From Puccinia triticina (lineage: Eukaryota > Basidiomycota > Pucciniomycetes > Pucciniales > Pucciniaceae), in assembly GCF_026914185.1 (NCBI RefSeq), contig NC_070562.1:4402001-4466000 (forward strand): a stretch of DNA of 64,000 nucleotides, given 5' to 3'. Shown here one piece after another: positions 1 to 12,324 of this stretch. Position 1 is the stretch's first letter; each line of letters starts with the position of its first letter. A program made the position numbers and the translations under genes. Under the pieces are notes generated by a model. The model was not told the DNA's origin, ran no database searches, and saw nothing but the letters and a program-made list of their open reading frames with translations.

Positions 1-408
1 ACTGGTTCCTGTGTGGTTGTAACTTTTTGGCCGGCATGGATGGGAGGCCCACGTTGGATAGGTGGCCGACTACAGTGACCAACGGCAGGCTACCAATTGG
101 AGTTCTGGTGACGGCGGGTGGGCGTACTGGGTTTACGTCAACCCTACGCGCTGGTCCAGCCGACGCCGAACCCGCTTTTTCCGCCTCGCAGTGCGCCCAA
201 ATTTTTGGGCGGGGCGGGAGGGGCGGCGGGCCGACGCAAATGTTTACGTCAAGTAATCGTCGACCGCGAGCTTGACTCGATCGGAGGGTCGGGGGGCCCG
301 ACCCCGCGCCCCGAAGGGGACGCCTTTGCGCCTCCTCGGAATAAGGCGACTTGCTGTTTTAGACGGAAGCAACGAGCACTTCCTCATCCAACACCAACTC
401 GGCTCAAG
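1..408. other. 5' flank and probable 5' UTR of RNA14
   Basis: GC-rich leader with no recognisable domain. An open frame runs through it into the RNA14 start, but no good ATG or conserved sequence supports extending the protein. Confidence 0.4.
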
Positions 409-3400
409 ATGCCCAACGACTCTGAACACATCAACCCGAACTTCTTCGCGCTAGATCCAGCATTATACGCGGAGTATCCTCCATTCGAAGCGCCGCAAGC
501 AAGACCAACAGAAGTCCGATCAACAGCAGCACTCCCAATAGAAGTCCGATCAACGGCAGCGCCATCAACGGAAGTGTCCGCAACGGAAGTGCCAGCAACA
601 GACGTCACAGAAACGGAAGCTCCAGAAACGGAAGTTCCAGACACGGAAGCTCCAGAAACGGAAGTGCCAGACACGGAAGCGCCAGCGACGGAAGTGCCAG
701 CGACGGAAGTGCCAGCGACGGAGCCAGCAACGGAAGTGCCAATCTTATTTGCACCTTCGCCCACTGCCTCCGAGAACGACCCGGCGAATGACCCAACAAA
801 ATTATCATCTACTTCCCCCGAGGCCCAACAGCTTCCCGCGCACGAAAGCGAGTCCGAGAACAAAAAGGCTGCTGCTTCCGAAGATAAGCTAGCCGATAAT
901 CCATCAATATTATCCCCAACTGCCCCCGAAAACGATCAGCTTGCCGCCCCCGAGATCGAGGAAGTCAGCGTCCCCGAGAGCAAGCAGCCTGCTGTACACG
1001 AAAACCCGCTAGCCGATGTTCCATCACCATCACCCCCATCGCCGACTGCCTCCGAAAACAAGCAGATCGATGACCCATCACCCTTACCTCAACCAGTCCT
1101 CTCTCGACTAGCTAGTCTTCGTCAGAGGGTTGAAAAGGACCCGATGGATGGTGAAGCTTGGATTGAGTTGATTGCCGATGCTGATAAAAAGGGTGATCTC
1201 GAGAAGACCCGTGAAGTGTACTCATCCTTCCTCCAACATTTCCCCGATGCTGTAAGCCTCCAGATTGATGAAATAAATAACCCTTTACATGTGTTCAAGC
1301 ATGTGCCCCATCTCAGAGTTCTATCTTCTTGCCTCAATTCCCAACTTGGGCTAATCGGTACCAAGTCCTATCTTCACTTGCGCATCTACTAACTGAGCAT
1401 TAATTCCTACTCCACATTGCCAAACCAACATTCTTTCTCTTTAACCGATGCCTATGGTGTGTTATGTCTTGATGTGACAAATGGTCATTTAAAAAAAACG
1501 CAGGCCAATCAATGGATAGCATATGCAGATCTAGAGCTAGGACATGGCCACTTCCCAGAAGTTGAACAGATCTTTTCCCGCTGTTTACGATCATCGGTCT
1601 CAGTCGAACTATGGGCCTTCTACTTGAATTATATCCGCAGAGTCAACCCGGTCGAGGGGGATAAGGCTGCCGCCTCACGTGCTATCATCATCTCTGCTTA
1701 CGACTTTAGTCTCAATCATGTCGGCATTGATCGGGAGTCTGGGCAGATTTGGCTGGACTATATCAACATTGTTAAAGCCGGTGAGGTACATAACATTCCA
1801 ATCACTGCCTCCGATCATTATTGGTGCTGAATCATTTATCCCCTGGTCAGGCTGCAGGTACTTGGCAGGAACAACAAAAGATGGACTCCCTACGCAAACT
1901 TTACCAACGCGCCGTCTGCATTCCGCTGGATAACATCGAACAGATATGGAAAGAGTATGATAGTTTTGAACATCAAATGAGCAAAATGACTGTCAGTTCT
2001 TCCCTCTACTTTCCCTCCTCTGTCCAGCGCAGTCTGGAATCTTATACCCCTTCAGATCTATGCCGTCCCAAACCGTACTAATGGCCCCTTCGTCTTTATT
2101 TGGAGAGATAATAGGCCAAGAAGTTTCTAGCCGACAAATCGGCACAGTACATGATGGCGCGTGGGGCACTCAAGGAAATGAAGAACCTGACTCATTCCTT
2201 ACTGCGTCCGAGAGTACCGGTCAAACCAAATTGGAAAAGAATTAATGATCATAAACAGATTGCTCAATGGAAAACCTATCTTGCTTGGGAAGAGAAGAAT
2301 CCACTGGAGATTTCAGATAAAAACCTGCTGAATACTCGGATCCAGTACGCCTATCGACAGGCTATCATGCACATGCGTTTCTATCCCGAGATTTGGTATG
2401 TCTTACTTGCGTGTTTTTCGATCGGCTCACCCGACCAACGCTCAACTTCCTGATTGGGTCTACTTCCTTTCAGGTATCTCGCAGCTAACCACTTACAACA
2501 GAACGACAAGGCTGAAGAAGCACTGGCAGTTTTACAAGCTGGCTTAACAGCAAATCCCACAAGGTCCGATAACAGTTTTTTGTACGATTTGATCTGATCA
2601 TTAGGTATTGATTACTTGAATTGGTCCTCACTGAATTCGTAGCATTGTATTGACTTACGCAATTGTCGAAGCACAAGAAAATCTGAAAAACTACCCAGCT
2701 TGTTATGCGGCATTTGATTCACTGATCCAATACTATCATTCAGAGATAGACGAGATCAACAAGACGATCGAGAAGGAGATCGCAAATGGGATTCCGATCA
2801 TCGAGTCCAAAACTGCAAATCCAACCAGTTTACCAGATGGAGAAGCTGATCAGGAGTTAACCGAGGAAGAAAAACTGCGGGCTAAGGAAGAAGAACAACT
2901 CCGAACAAACATCACCGCACTATACAAGCCCAAGATTGATGAATTTCGAGAAGCGGCTGCCAGTGTTTGGATAACAGAGATGCGCTTTGCACGCCGAACC
3001 GAGGTGTGTTATCATTCCAGGATTTGTTTTCAACATTTTACAACCGTCCTGACCCGTTGGATTTGACCAATGTCTCTTTTTGATGATTATGTAGGGGATC
3101 AAACCAGCTCGAGCGGTCTTCACTCGGGCACGTAAATCACCCTACATCACCAGCCATGTTTTTGAAGCATCGGCTATGATGGAATATCACTGGAATAAAG
3201 AGGCTGCAGTGGCCACGAAGGTTTTTGACCTCGGCCTCAAAACATTCAGCGAAGATGTCAATTACGTGCTTCAATATCTCAACTTTTTGATCACCTTGAA
3301 TGATGATAGTAGTTTGTCTTCGTCTTATTCCTTATCTCCCAATCTCCTTTTTCAGCCCCCGACTAATCGTTGATGTACTTGTCTCTTTTCCATAGATGCT

Positions 3401-4452
3401 CGCGCTCTATTTGAGAAAACCGTCTCGAAAATCTCCCCTGAATCCGCCCGTCCCCTCTGGCGTAGATGGGCCTCGTATGAATTCATTTATGGTGACAAAG
3501 CTGCCAGTGAAAAGTTGAACTCAAGAGTGGCTGAGATCTTTCCGGACTGTAAGTCGATTATCGTGTCATTCCTGCCTGCCTATTTTTGAAACTGATCTCC
3601 TTATTTTTCGTTTTCGAAATAAACAGGGGGTGTTGTAGAGCGTTTATCAGATAGGCATGTCTATGCTGATCTTGGAGACGTCTTGGGACGAGAGTTAGGA
3701 ACGGCGATCGAGCCGATCCCGCTCCGGAACCGATCGCCATCCCCATTCTCAGGGCATCAGGAAGGCTTTGGGTTTAAGCGGGGCGGCGGGGGAGGGCACG
3801 AGCCAGGCCACCATCCAGGCGGAATTCCGTCGGGTCCGGCCGCGTACCGAAATCGGCAACAACAGCACCACCAACGTGAACGGAGTTTCTCACCAGACTT
3901 CCGGCCCAAGCGGCCCCGTGGCCAGCGCTCGTCCATCTCCCCCGACCGTCGTAACGGCCCCCCCTCTGCCGGTGCTGCAGTCCCTCCTTCCGCCAACGAT
4001 CTTGCCTCTAACCCTTCTACTAAACGCGGACGCGAGAATTACGATAACAATCCGAAACGCAATCGTTTTTCTAGCCCCCCCTCAAGGAGTAGAGAAAGCC
4101 CTCCACCACAGGCTCCGAACCCTTACGCTTGGTTCCCCGAAGGCTTGCGATACTTCCTCAGTATCTTGCCTCTGGCTACAAGCTTTGAAGGTAAGAATGA
4201 GCTCTAAATAATCGAATCACATGGTTGCTAATGATTTTTTCATTAATAGGCCCTCGACTAGATACCAATACCGTTCTTCAAGTCCTCAGCGAAGCGACGA
4301 TCCCAGTCAGTCCAAGCGCGCCAAAGACCAATGTCGGTGGAGCTCCACATGGGCCCAGCAATGTGTCTGGTTGGGGTCCTAATCGGGGCGGCGGTAATGG
4401 TACATCGGGGAGAGCCAATCATAACTCTGGCCGTCGTGGAAGACGGAAGTAA
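409..4452 (+). CDS. RNA14: mRNA 3'-end-processing protein RNA14 / CstF-77
   Basis: HAT-repeat scaffold of the cleavage factor IA / CstF complex, a nuclear pre-mRNA 3'-end cleavage and polyadenylation factor. Ten exons fit in frame: 409-1251, 1504-1785, 1851-1991, 2115-2395, 2474-2563, 2643-3003, 3095-3308, 3396-3548, 3627-4190, 4250-4452, giving about 1,043 residues. The first 200 residues are low-complexity (TEVP/TEAP repeats, 560-740). HAT repeats follow (motifs [51 protein letters not shown]), then a Ser/Pro/Arg-rich tail and a short C-terminal segment ([14 protein letters not shown]) like the conserved region that contacts other cleavage factors. It is longer than the roughly 700-residue family norm because of both tails. 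The ATG at 409 is preferred over in-frame upstream near-cognate codons because the upstream sequence is GC-rich and unlike protein. The third exon could start at 1857 instead. Identification is by recalled family similarity; splice sites are read by eye. Confidence 0.88.
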
Positions 4453-4824
4453 CTTCCTCCCTTTATTACTCTTTGCCAAAAAAAAAGAATACCTCAATCC
4501 CCCCTCCTGCCTTATATTACCTACATCTATATATCCATTGTCAGTAGACCCAAATGGTTTTTGCAGGTTTCTTTTTTTGTTGGTTTCTTCAAAAGAGTAT
4601 ATTTAATCTATTGAATGTCAAGCAGGTCAACAAGATTCAGAAGTTTGTTCCTCTACAATCACAACCCATTTCATCCAGCAGTATAACCAACCTCCTTTTC
4701 TTGTCTTCCTTGTTTCCTGTTTCTCTGCGGGGGTACGGAGAACATCAGGGAAGTTAAATAGCTAATGATTACAAACCAAGTCAAAATAAATATATATCTA
4801 TCTAAACAAAAACTGTAAAAAGGT
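4453..4824. other. 3' flank of RNA14
   Basis: T-rich DNA after the RNA14 stop, with A/T-rich stretches near 4780-4800 that could hold the polyadenylation region. No gene seen. Confidence 0.4.
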
Positions 4825-5063
4825 CACTACAAGAAAAACTCTCTCAACTGTTAGCAGTTGACATATGGGCTACTGCTGTAGAACTGCTGTTCTAGCTCCA
4901 CCCAAACACATAAGTTTTTTCTGCACAGTCACTGTGCATGATGCACACTGAATGTGCATCAAAGCTTGGACCTGGTCAGCAGCAAGCCTTGACAAAGGCT
5001 TGTGGCCAAAAAGCTTGCTTAGATTTCTTGCACGTCAGCTGCTTGCAGTGGGTGCTTGTAGTA
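4825..5063. mobile_element. CACTA-like MITE
   Basis: Starts CACTACAAGAAAAA and ends CTTGTAGTA, the classic CACTA terminal motif in inverted orientation, with an imperfect 3-bp flank match (ggt/tgt). Subterminal CAACTG/GCAGTTGAC words match the element at 5499-5745. It has no coding capacity, so it would need a transposase supplied in trans. Confidence 0.65.
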
Positions 5064-5420
5064 TGTGCCTCACAATACACTATAACATTTTGGAAAGTTG
5101 TGAGTTTCAAAAACAAACAGTTTTTTTTTGCTGCAATTACTAAATCCAAATGAACACTGTCAGATGGCCCAGAGAGGTGCCATAAGGACTTGATTTTCAC
5201 ACTGATCTATATGTGTTCACAGCTTGTGAACAAATGTGATCTTGTGGGGCATGCCATGGTGATTGGTGCAGCATCATCTCAAACCAACACAAAAAATGAA
5301 CCTTGAATTGTGCACACACCTGGCTGCGCAGCTGTTAAGCTAACCACTGCTTAGAATTTGAAATCATGTGCTTGAGAAACTTTGTGGAACTACTGTGCAG
5401 TATGGATGGCAAGGGTTTTA
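5064..5420. other. unassigned repeat-rich spacer
   Basis: No gene or clear terminal repeats. Words such as CACAGTCACTGTGCA and TTGCA recur but form no bounded element. Confidence 0.3.
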
Positions 5421-5498
5421 AGGGGGATTCAAAGTTGGTCATGCACAACTTGCATGCACTTTTGCAAGTTGGTGTTCAAGGCTTTTATTGAACACCAA

Positions 5499-5745
5499 CA
5501 CTGCAAAAAAAACTTGGTCAACTGCTTGCAGTTGACATGCAGGATACTCAAGCCAAGCTACCATTGTAACTCCACCTGAATGCACAAGTGCCTTTGTTGG
5601 AACAGTCACTGTGCAAGGTGCACAGTGACTGTGCATTGAAGCTTTGGTTGAGTCAAACCTTGAGTAAGGCTGGTGTAACACCACAAGCTTCCTCAGAGTT
5701 ACCACATGTCAACTGCTCACAGTTGACACAGTTTTTTTTGCAGTG
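5499..5745. mobile_element. CACTA-like MITE nested in the host MITE
   Basis: Terminal inverted repeats CACTGCAAAAAAAACT / GTTTTTTTTGCAGTG, flanked on both sides by CAA. The paralogous element at 20331-20553 shows the empty site with a single CAA, so the 3-bp target duplication is directly supported. CAC ends and 3-bp duplications are typical of CACTA elements. Non-coding. Confidence 0.75.
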
Positions 5746-6822
5746 CAAATTTCAAAAAAAAATTCAAGCAGGCTTAGGGGGTGTAGTACAGTGTGGCTTG
5801 CATCAACAGTGGATAGTTACAATACGCTACGATAACTAGCGTTATCCGCGTAACGTAACTTCATCCGTTACTGTTCAGGCCCGTTAACGGTGAAATTCCC
5901 TCTTAGAGGGTATTGTACCTTGTCTTTTTTTTTGCCTGGAAAAAACAAGTATCGTACCTTTATTGATAGCAGTTAACGCAATAACCGTGATAACTGTTAA
6001 CGCGTTAACCGCAATAACTGTTAACGCGTTAGCCGCGATAACGCTTCGCGCCAGCTGCGATAAACACAACCATTTGTGCGTTAACCAAGATAAACAGGGG
6101 TTAACTGAAACACGCCAAGCTTGCCTCAGTGCACCCTTACATGTACACAGGGGGTGAAACCCAACATATTGCCCTTGAGTTCCACGAGTCTGGACTCTGA
6201 GGCCTGTTGCTTTTCAATTTGTACCGCTTCACCCTCCGCTTGCTGCCAGTGCCAGTGCTGTCAGGTTTTTCCCAAATCAAAATTCATCTTAGATTTCAAT
6301 TGCTGCTGAATTAACTCAGTCCGAACTCAACAAGGACGGCAATAACCATACCGGAAACTTAACTGACCAATCACAGACCCAACGCCGCCGTTCCAGACGT
6401 TCTGCCTCAATTGATTTTGCACCAACTGACTCTGGTGGAAAACTGACCCAGCCTGCTACCTCAAAGAGAGTCATAGAATCTTCTGTTGCAGTGCATGACT
6501 GGAGCAGCGAGACACGAAGCAGTGTTGAGATGATGATGGGCGAGGAAGGATCAGACATTCATTTCCCACTCAGAGAAAAGGAGAAAGAAAGATGAACAAC
6601 AAGGAAGAAAAGAAAAGAACAGAAAAGAAGAGGAAACTAACCTGGACTCTGGAGCAGCTAGACACAAAGCGGTGTCAAGATGATGATGGGCGAGGAAGGA
6701 TGAGGAAAAGATCTTCCGCGCCCGCTGCTCCAGAACTACACTACAGCATGAATGTCACAGAAAAGTAAGAAAGAGAATGTGTGAAAGCATACAACCTGTG
6801 AAACTCAACATCTTCCTCTCCA

Positions 6823-9800
6823 TTGGATTCAGATGTTCCATTGGTCCAAGGAAAGAAGAAGAAAAAAACAAAAAAAAGATGCAAACACAAGTCTCCTGCA
6901 AAAGACAATTCACCTGTGTTGGATCCTAAAAAAACTGGGAAGGATCCCAAACCACACGTGTCCAAGAAGACTGAGAATACTAAGAATTCAAGAACTAAAA
7001 CTAAAAAGGTTTCAAATCATCATCAGACTTATCAATTTACACAATCTGATGATGCTTACTCTTATTGCGCTTTGCTTTCTTTTTTCTCTTCTCTAGGCAA
7101 ATACAACTGACCCAGGTCACGACTACGACCAGGAAACTGATGAAGGATCCATTGAGATCAAAGAAAGGAACAAAAAGGCTGAGAAGGAATCTTTATACAA
7201 TGACATTCTCAATTACTTTCACAAGCAGGTATGCAGCAAGACCAACGATGCAGAGAACCCCATGAGCTACCAATGCAAGTGGTGCCCTGCAATCTACCAC
7301 GTGGGAATCTGAAGTGTCATTGGGACGGATTCACACAGAAAGGGAAGAACAACAAAGGATTTCCCAATCGCCAGAAAGCTATCCTGGAGGGGGCCAAACT
7401 GCCTCCTTCAGTTTCCGATGTCCAAAAAACTGCCACAAGCTCCACTAATGGCAAACAACAGGGGATTGCAGCTTTTATGCATGTCGCTTCTGCTTTTGAT
7501 GTCTGGGTTCTCAATCAGCTGATAATGCTCTGGCAAATTTGTCAAGTGTTGCCATGGTCTCGTATTGAGGACCCTTATCTTTGGGCCGCTTTTAAATACT
7601 GTAACCAAAAGGCAAATCTATGTGGTCTCCAATGGGCCGCTGATGAGGCAAAATCTCTATATGCTTTGCTCAAGCAATCTGTCTTTGATCATTTAAATGC
7701 AAGTTCTCACAACATTTATTTCACAGAAATTCAAATTGCTCTAGTATTAATTCCCTCCCTTTTTGACAAAACAATAGAATCTAGAAACTAAGTTCACCTT
7801 GATCCATGATGTATGGACCACAAAGGGTAACCGCTTTGCCTTCATTGGCGCAGCAGCTGCGTACATTGATTCCAACTGGGAATATTGTGTTTGCCATCTG
7901 GCTTTGAAGATGATACCTTGGAAACATCATGGGCATCTCTTAGCTCGACCAATTGCAACTATACTCAAGAAGAAGAACTTGCATCATAAGATAAGTCCCC
8001 TCTGTTTTTGATTTTGCCAGGATTTGCAATCCAACAAAAAAAACTAACATCCAACTGGTACTTTCTCTACATGCTTGCCCAGACCACTGATTCCGGATCT
8101 AACAACAATACCATGGCAAGCCACATGCACGAACTTACTAATCACAGCCCCGACGGGCAAGCTTCTGTGGATGCGTGGGACCCGACCAATAGTCACATCT
8201 GGTGTTTCTGCCATAAGCTTGCATTGATTGTCAATGCAGGATTGGAAGCATTGTCGCTCAAGACCCTCCCACCTGGGAAAACCAAGGAGTCTATCCTAGG
8301 CTTTTTCCCCGTCCTTGGTTGACTAACTGAGGAACCAGAGCCAGCCAAGTCAACAATAACCATTACAGCGGCTGATGAGATTGCAACCATTGAAGGTAGT
8401 GATGTGAATCAAAAATATGATTCAGCTAGTGACTACGGGAATGCAGACGATGAAGATGATGAACCACCAGCTGGTGGAGGAAAAGATGCAGCCCCAAAAA
8501 ATGTGAACAGAGATACAGTTGAAAATGATTCAAACAAAGAGACCGCTTGGGATGCTACTGCTAGTACAAACCCAAGTAAACATCAGAAGAGCTTGAAGCT
8601 CCAGGAACTATGCAATCAGGTAAGTTCAGTTTTCCTTTTATCCAACTACAATTTATACTCAGTTATTTGCTGATGTTGAATGAATGGAACTGGTATAGCT
8701 CGACACAGTTATAAAGCAAATCACAAGATTGGCGGCTCAACACACCAGTTTTGAGAAGACAGCAAGTGATATGAAAATCAACACTGCCAGAATATTTGGC
8801 TAGGATGAAGTCATCCTAGGTTAACTGGGATGCGCTCAACCAATCTTAAATGGGTTGATCTTAACCAATGAAATATAAAACCAAGGGGGGTCCCTTGGAT
8901 TTTTATTTCATCAGTTGAGATCAACCAAATTTAAATTGGTTGAGTGCATCCAAGTTTAACTGGGATAACCTCAGCCCAGCTAATGATGCCAGCAGTGCAA
9001 GGTTGACCCTTTGATTGTGGGATACGGAATCAGGTGGAATATCAAGTATCAAAGCTATCAAAAAGCCGTTGACGCCTGAGATGTCATTGATTGCATGCTA
9101 AAGGACAATCAAGAAGGAAACACTGCTGTATTTGACAATGTTTTTTTCTTGCCACGTGACTGGAAAGAGATAGACAATCTCAATTGCGAGCTGGAAGTGA
9201 GTCTGGTGATTTCCCTGTCATTTGGAGCCCATTATTTATGTTTGGATTCTGTCAATTTTTCTACAGGTTTTTGTTAAAATGACCTCCTACATGGAAGGCA
9301 ATCAGCCCACCGGAGCCCATGTAATCCCAAAATACCTCAAGCTCAATGAAAGCCTGAATTACAAAATCAACAGTTCCCTCAAAAAGGATACCTTGTACCC
9401 CATGTATCATGCAATGTTGAAATGAGTCAACAAATATCTTCACGAGGCAATGTAATGCCACACACTAATCCTGCCAACAATACTACACCCGTGTTACAGG
9501 ATGCACTTGTTTGAGCTTGCTTTTGGATCGGAAAGCTCTGAAGTTGTTCTGAACCGTGAATTTGGAAATCACAAAGGTAAACTCAAAAAGAACCGGCCAG
9601 CGGAGGCTGTGTCCAATTCCGAGGTGATTTTCATTGACAGACCACCTAATGCTCCTCCACAACCCCTTATGGCCCGTCTAGCCTCGCGAATGACCAATCA
9701 AACACCTCAGGAGAACAAGATTGAAACTTACTTGAAGGCCAGCTTGTTGTTCAAGGATGGAGCTATCAACCGTCACAAAAAACCTTTAGAATGGTGGAAG

Positions 9801-10424
9801 GTACAGCAGCCTCATGTTATTCCCTGTCCGTCAAGTGCCATTGCTGAAAATCACTTGGTACCACAGTTTAATCAACAGGCCTATCCTGTTAAGGTTGTGT
9901 TGGGGTGTCTTTCCTTTTCTCTTTGTTTTTGTGCTTCGAACCTGTTTCTCACCTGTTTCAGTCTGTGACATTCCATCCTTGTAGTCACCTGGAGCAGCAG
10001 ACGTGGAAGGCCTTTTCCTCATCCTTCCACGACTCTCACATCATCATCTGCTGTTCCAGGTGAGCCTCTCTTTTGTGTCTTTTTCTGTTTCTCTCTTGTG
10101 TTTCTCTCTGCTCACACTTGCAATATGGATCCTTCCACGACTCTCACATCATCATCTGCTGTTCCAGGATTCATCACTGCAACATATCCAACATTGGCCA
10201 TCATGGCGCGAGCTTAATTAGGATCTGTGGGCTCATCATGTGCAGTGGAGCGACTATTCTCCGCGGCTTTGGATTTGTGTAGCAGTAACCGTGGCCGCTT
10301 ACTTCCTTTGACCAAGTCCCATTGTGTCAGTAGCCTTATGTGGCTTCAGGAGGAAGTCCCTCTAACTGGTTCATTTGCCAAAGCTGGGAAGTTTTTAGCC
10401 GCGGTCCTACCCCATCAGAAGTGA
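6823..10424 (+). pseudogene. hAT-family transposase, decayed
   Basis: Cut-and-paste transposase remnant in several exons and frames. A Lys-rich N-terminus (6823-7000) is followed by a BED-type zinc-finger-like stretch (YQCKWCPAIYHVG then NLKCHWDG, about 7260-7330). Catalytic-core motifs follow: IHDVWTTKG (about 7805) and TTDSGSNNN (about 8083), each with the expected Asp. The C-terminus has a hAT dimerisation domain (AVERLFSAALDLCSSNRGRL, about 10240-10300). Between 9095 and 9560 the frame is coherent except for a TGA at 9422-9424 and a TAA near 9450, where homologous reading would be Arg or Gln codons. A MITE interrupts the gene near 8800. Intron positions are not resolved, so some breaks could be introns, but the stops in a conserved stretch argue for decay. 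Confidence 0.8.
8795..8983. mobile_element. MITE inside the hAT transposase gene
   Basis: Long imperfect inverted repeat: GGCTAGGATG and AACTGGGATGCGCTCAACC at the left mirror the right arm ending CTCAGCCC. Exact ends and target duplication are unclear (plus or minus 5 bp). Confidence 0.55.
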
Positions 10425-10773
10425 TTTGTCAATGTTTCTATTCTATATACATATGTGTTGTTTGTTACTAGTAACGCAAACAAGCCCCAGGCCGCAGTAA
10501 CATAACGTAAAAAATCCAAGGCCATGTAGTAACGTAACGCAAAGAAAAAAAAGACGTGAAATGAATATCAGTACCGTACCGCTCACGCGTTACGGTTATT
10601 GGTAACAATAACAGAGAAAAATCCGTTACAATATTGGTACATTACCGTTACTGGCAGTGTACCTACCCACCGTTGCTTGCATACACTTTTGCAACTTGGT
10701 GTTCAAGAATGAACTTGAACACTGACTTGCAAAAGTGAATGCAAGTTGCATCTGGCCAACTTTGAAACCCCCT

Positions 10774-11935
10774 ATTAACTGCCCCAAATTTTGTAAGTTG
10801 GTCAGCAAACTCAAGGTGTTCAAAATTGAGATTCAAACGACTGGATGAATTCCTGTGCAATCTGGGACCCCACAGATGTTGGGTCAGACCCAAAAAGTCT
10901 AGATTTTTTGAGGGAAATCTAGCTTTTTGGGCTCTGGATCACTTCTGGGAGACCCACATATCATGACGGGAAGTCATCCACTTCCTACATAAAATCATAA
11001 GTTCTACAAGTACCTCAATGTAGGCCCCACTGGGAATCCATGTGGATTCCATGGTGAACCTGTGTGCAAGGTCACCTCCCCTCCACCCCAATGATTCCAA
11101 GAGATCTTTATGCTCTCTGTCCTCCCTGCAGTCCCCAGGAGTTGTCCCCAGTGGGTGCATTCCCTGGTTGCAAAGCATTCTGCATCCTTTTTCATGAGCA
11201 TTCTGAAATCACTGGGAAAATTCTTACATCACCAAATAAGCCATAAGCTCAGCCAAATCCTATGGGACTCCATTCATCCAAGGCAGAGGCAGTTGGGTGA
11301 GGGGAATGAATCATGTTTAGGATCCTCAGTGTTGTTCCAGATGATGAGGAGAAAGAATTGAAAAGGATAGCTTGGTTTGGCTGGATTTCACAAGATACAC
11401 TGGGTTTGGAAGCTTGGAGGCAGTTTGGTAATGATTGGAACAAATAATAAGGGTGGAACAGACTCTGCCAGGCTCAAAAACTATGAATATCAGTCAGAAA
11501 CTGCTGTGATGGTTATTCCATGAATCAGAAATTACCATGCCAACCCATCCTCTGTGTGCAAACTTGCATTTGGACTCTGGGCAGAACATGTCACAGGAGG
11601 TTTTATCCTCATACAACAACACCACACACAAAAAGAGAGAAAAAAACTGTGGGAAACAATGACACAATCAGCAGAGCAGGAAACCTTGAATATTGATTGG
11701 GCCAAGCCTTGAATATTGAACTCCACCTCTTGCAGACCTTACAAACCAACCCACTTCTGAATCTTGAGGCAGAACCTTGAATATCCCGCTCTGCCTTCCA
11801 ACATCTTGAAGCGTACATGATCCTAACTTGGCACCGGTGTGAACACCACAGTGTGCATTCCCACCTGGCTATCACTGAGTGTACATTTAGCCAACTTGAG
11901 CCTAATCCACCACAATGCTTTGCGCCTCCTTGGAG
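10774..11935. other. unassigned intergenic DNA
   Basis: No protein resembling a known family on either strand and no clear terminal repeats. Short open frames here look random. Confidence 0.35.
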
Positions 11936-12324
11936 CAATGGTGGGTAGTTATTGCTACAGTAACACGTAACATAACAAATTTTGGCCGTTATTGTTATCA
12001 TTACAGGTAACGGCAGTGTGATATTGGTATTGCACCAAGAGTTCTTTTTTTTGCAATGGCCGTTACAATATCTGAGCACGTAGCAACAGATATTGGGCGG
12101 GATAACAAGCAATGAAAGGCCAACATGGGGCTAATTTGGCCTTTTATTGCTCAATAACGCGTTACTTTGCCGGTAACGGCCTGAAAAAAAGAGGCTTGTT
12201 AAGTTACGCATGATGCCCCTGTTCGCGTGTTACTGCTAACAATAACAGCACAAAAAGTAACGGCAGGTAGTTACTTTACAAAAATCCCGCAGATATTGTA
12301 TAGTAAAGTAACTACCCACCATTG
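11936..12324. mobile_element. Non-autonomous 7-bp-TSD element (CAATGGTGGG family)
   Basis: CAATGGTGGGTAGTTA at the left, TAACTACCCACCATTG at the right, flanked by cttggag / catggag (6 of 7 identical). GTAACG-rich interior like the ends of the 5804-10675 transposon. No coding capacity. Confidence 0.75.

Larger units (their letters stand above)
5804..10675 (+). mobile_element. hAT-like DNA transposon, 4.87 kb, 7-bp target duplication
   Basis: Bounded by CAACAGTGGATAG at the left and CTACCCACCGTTG at the right, with an exact 7-bp direct repeat cttgcat at 5797-5803 and 10676-10682. The host MITE sequence resumes seamlessly outside. Subterminal regions are rich in GTTAACGCG and GTAACG words on both sides. 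Inside is a decayed multi-exon transposase with hAT features (6823-10424) and a small MITE (about 8795-8983). The same ends and a 7-bp duplication occur in eight other elements in this window, so this copy represents their likely autonomous relative. A canonical hAT makes 8-bp duplications, which makes this group unusual. Confidence 0.85.
5421..10773. mobile_element. Host MITE of the AGGGGGATTCAAAG family, carrying two later insertions
   Basis: Left end AGGGGGATTCAAAGTTGG and right end CCAACTTTGAAACCCCCT are inverted repeats. Removing the insertions at 5499-5745 and 5804-10675 leaves an element that aligns along its whole length with the reverse complement of the compact copy at 20331-20553. 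Internal arms (GCATGCACTTTTGCAAG and GGTGTTCAAG) are palindromic. It is non-coding. The flanks (tta/att) do not give a clean target duplication here; other family members are flanked by AAT. Confidence 0.75.

Noticed and set aside
384..863. A minus-strand gene of TSVAGTSV repeats
   Set aside because: It is the antisense shadow of the RNA14 N-terminal TEVP repeat.
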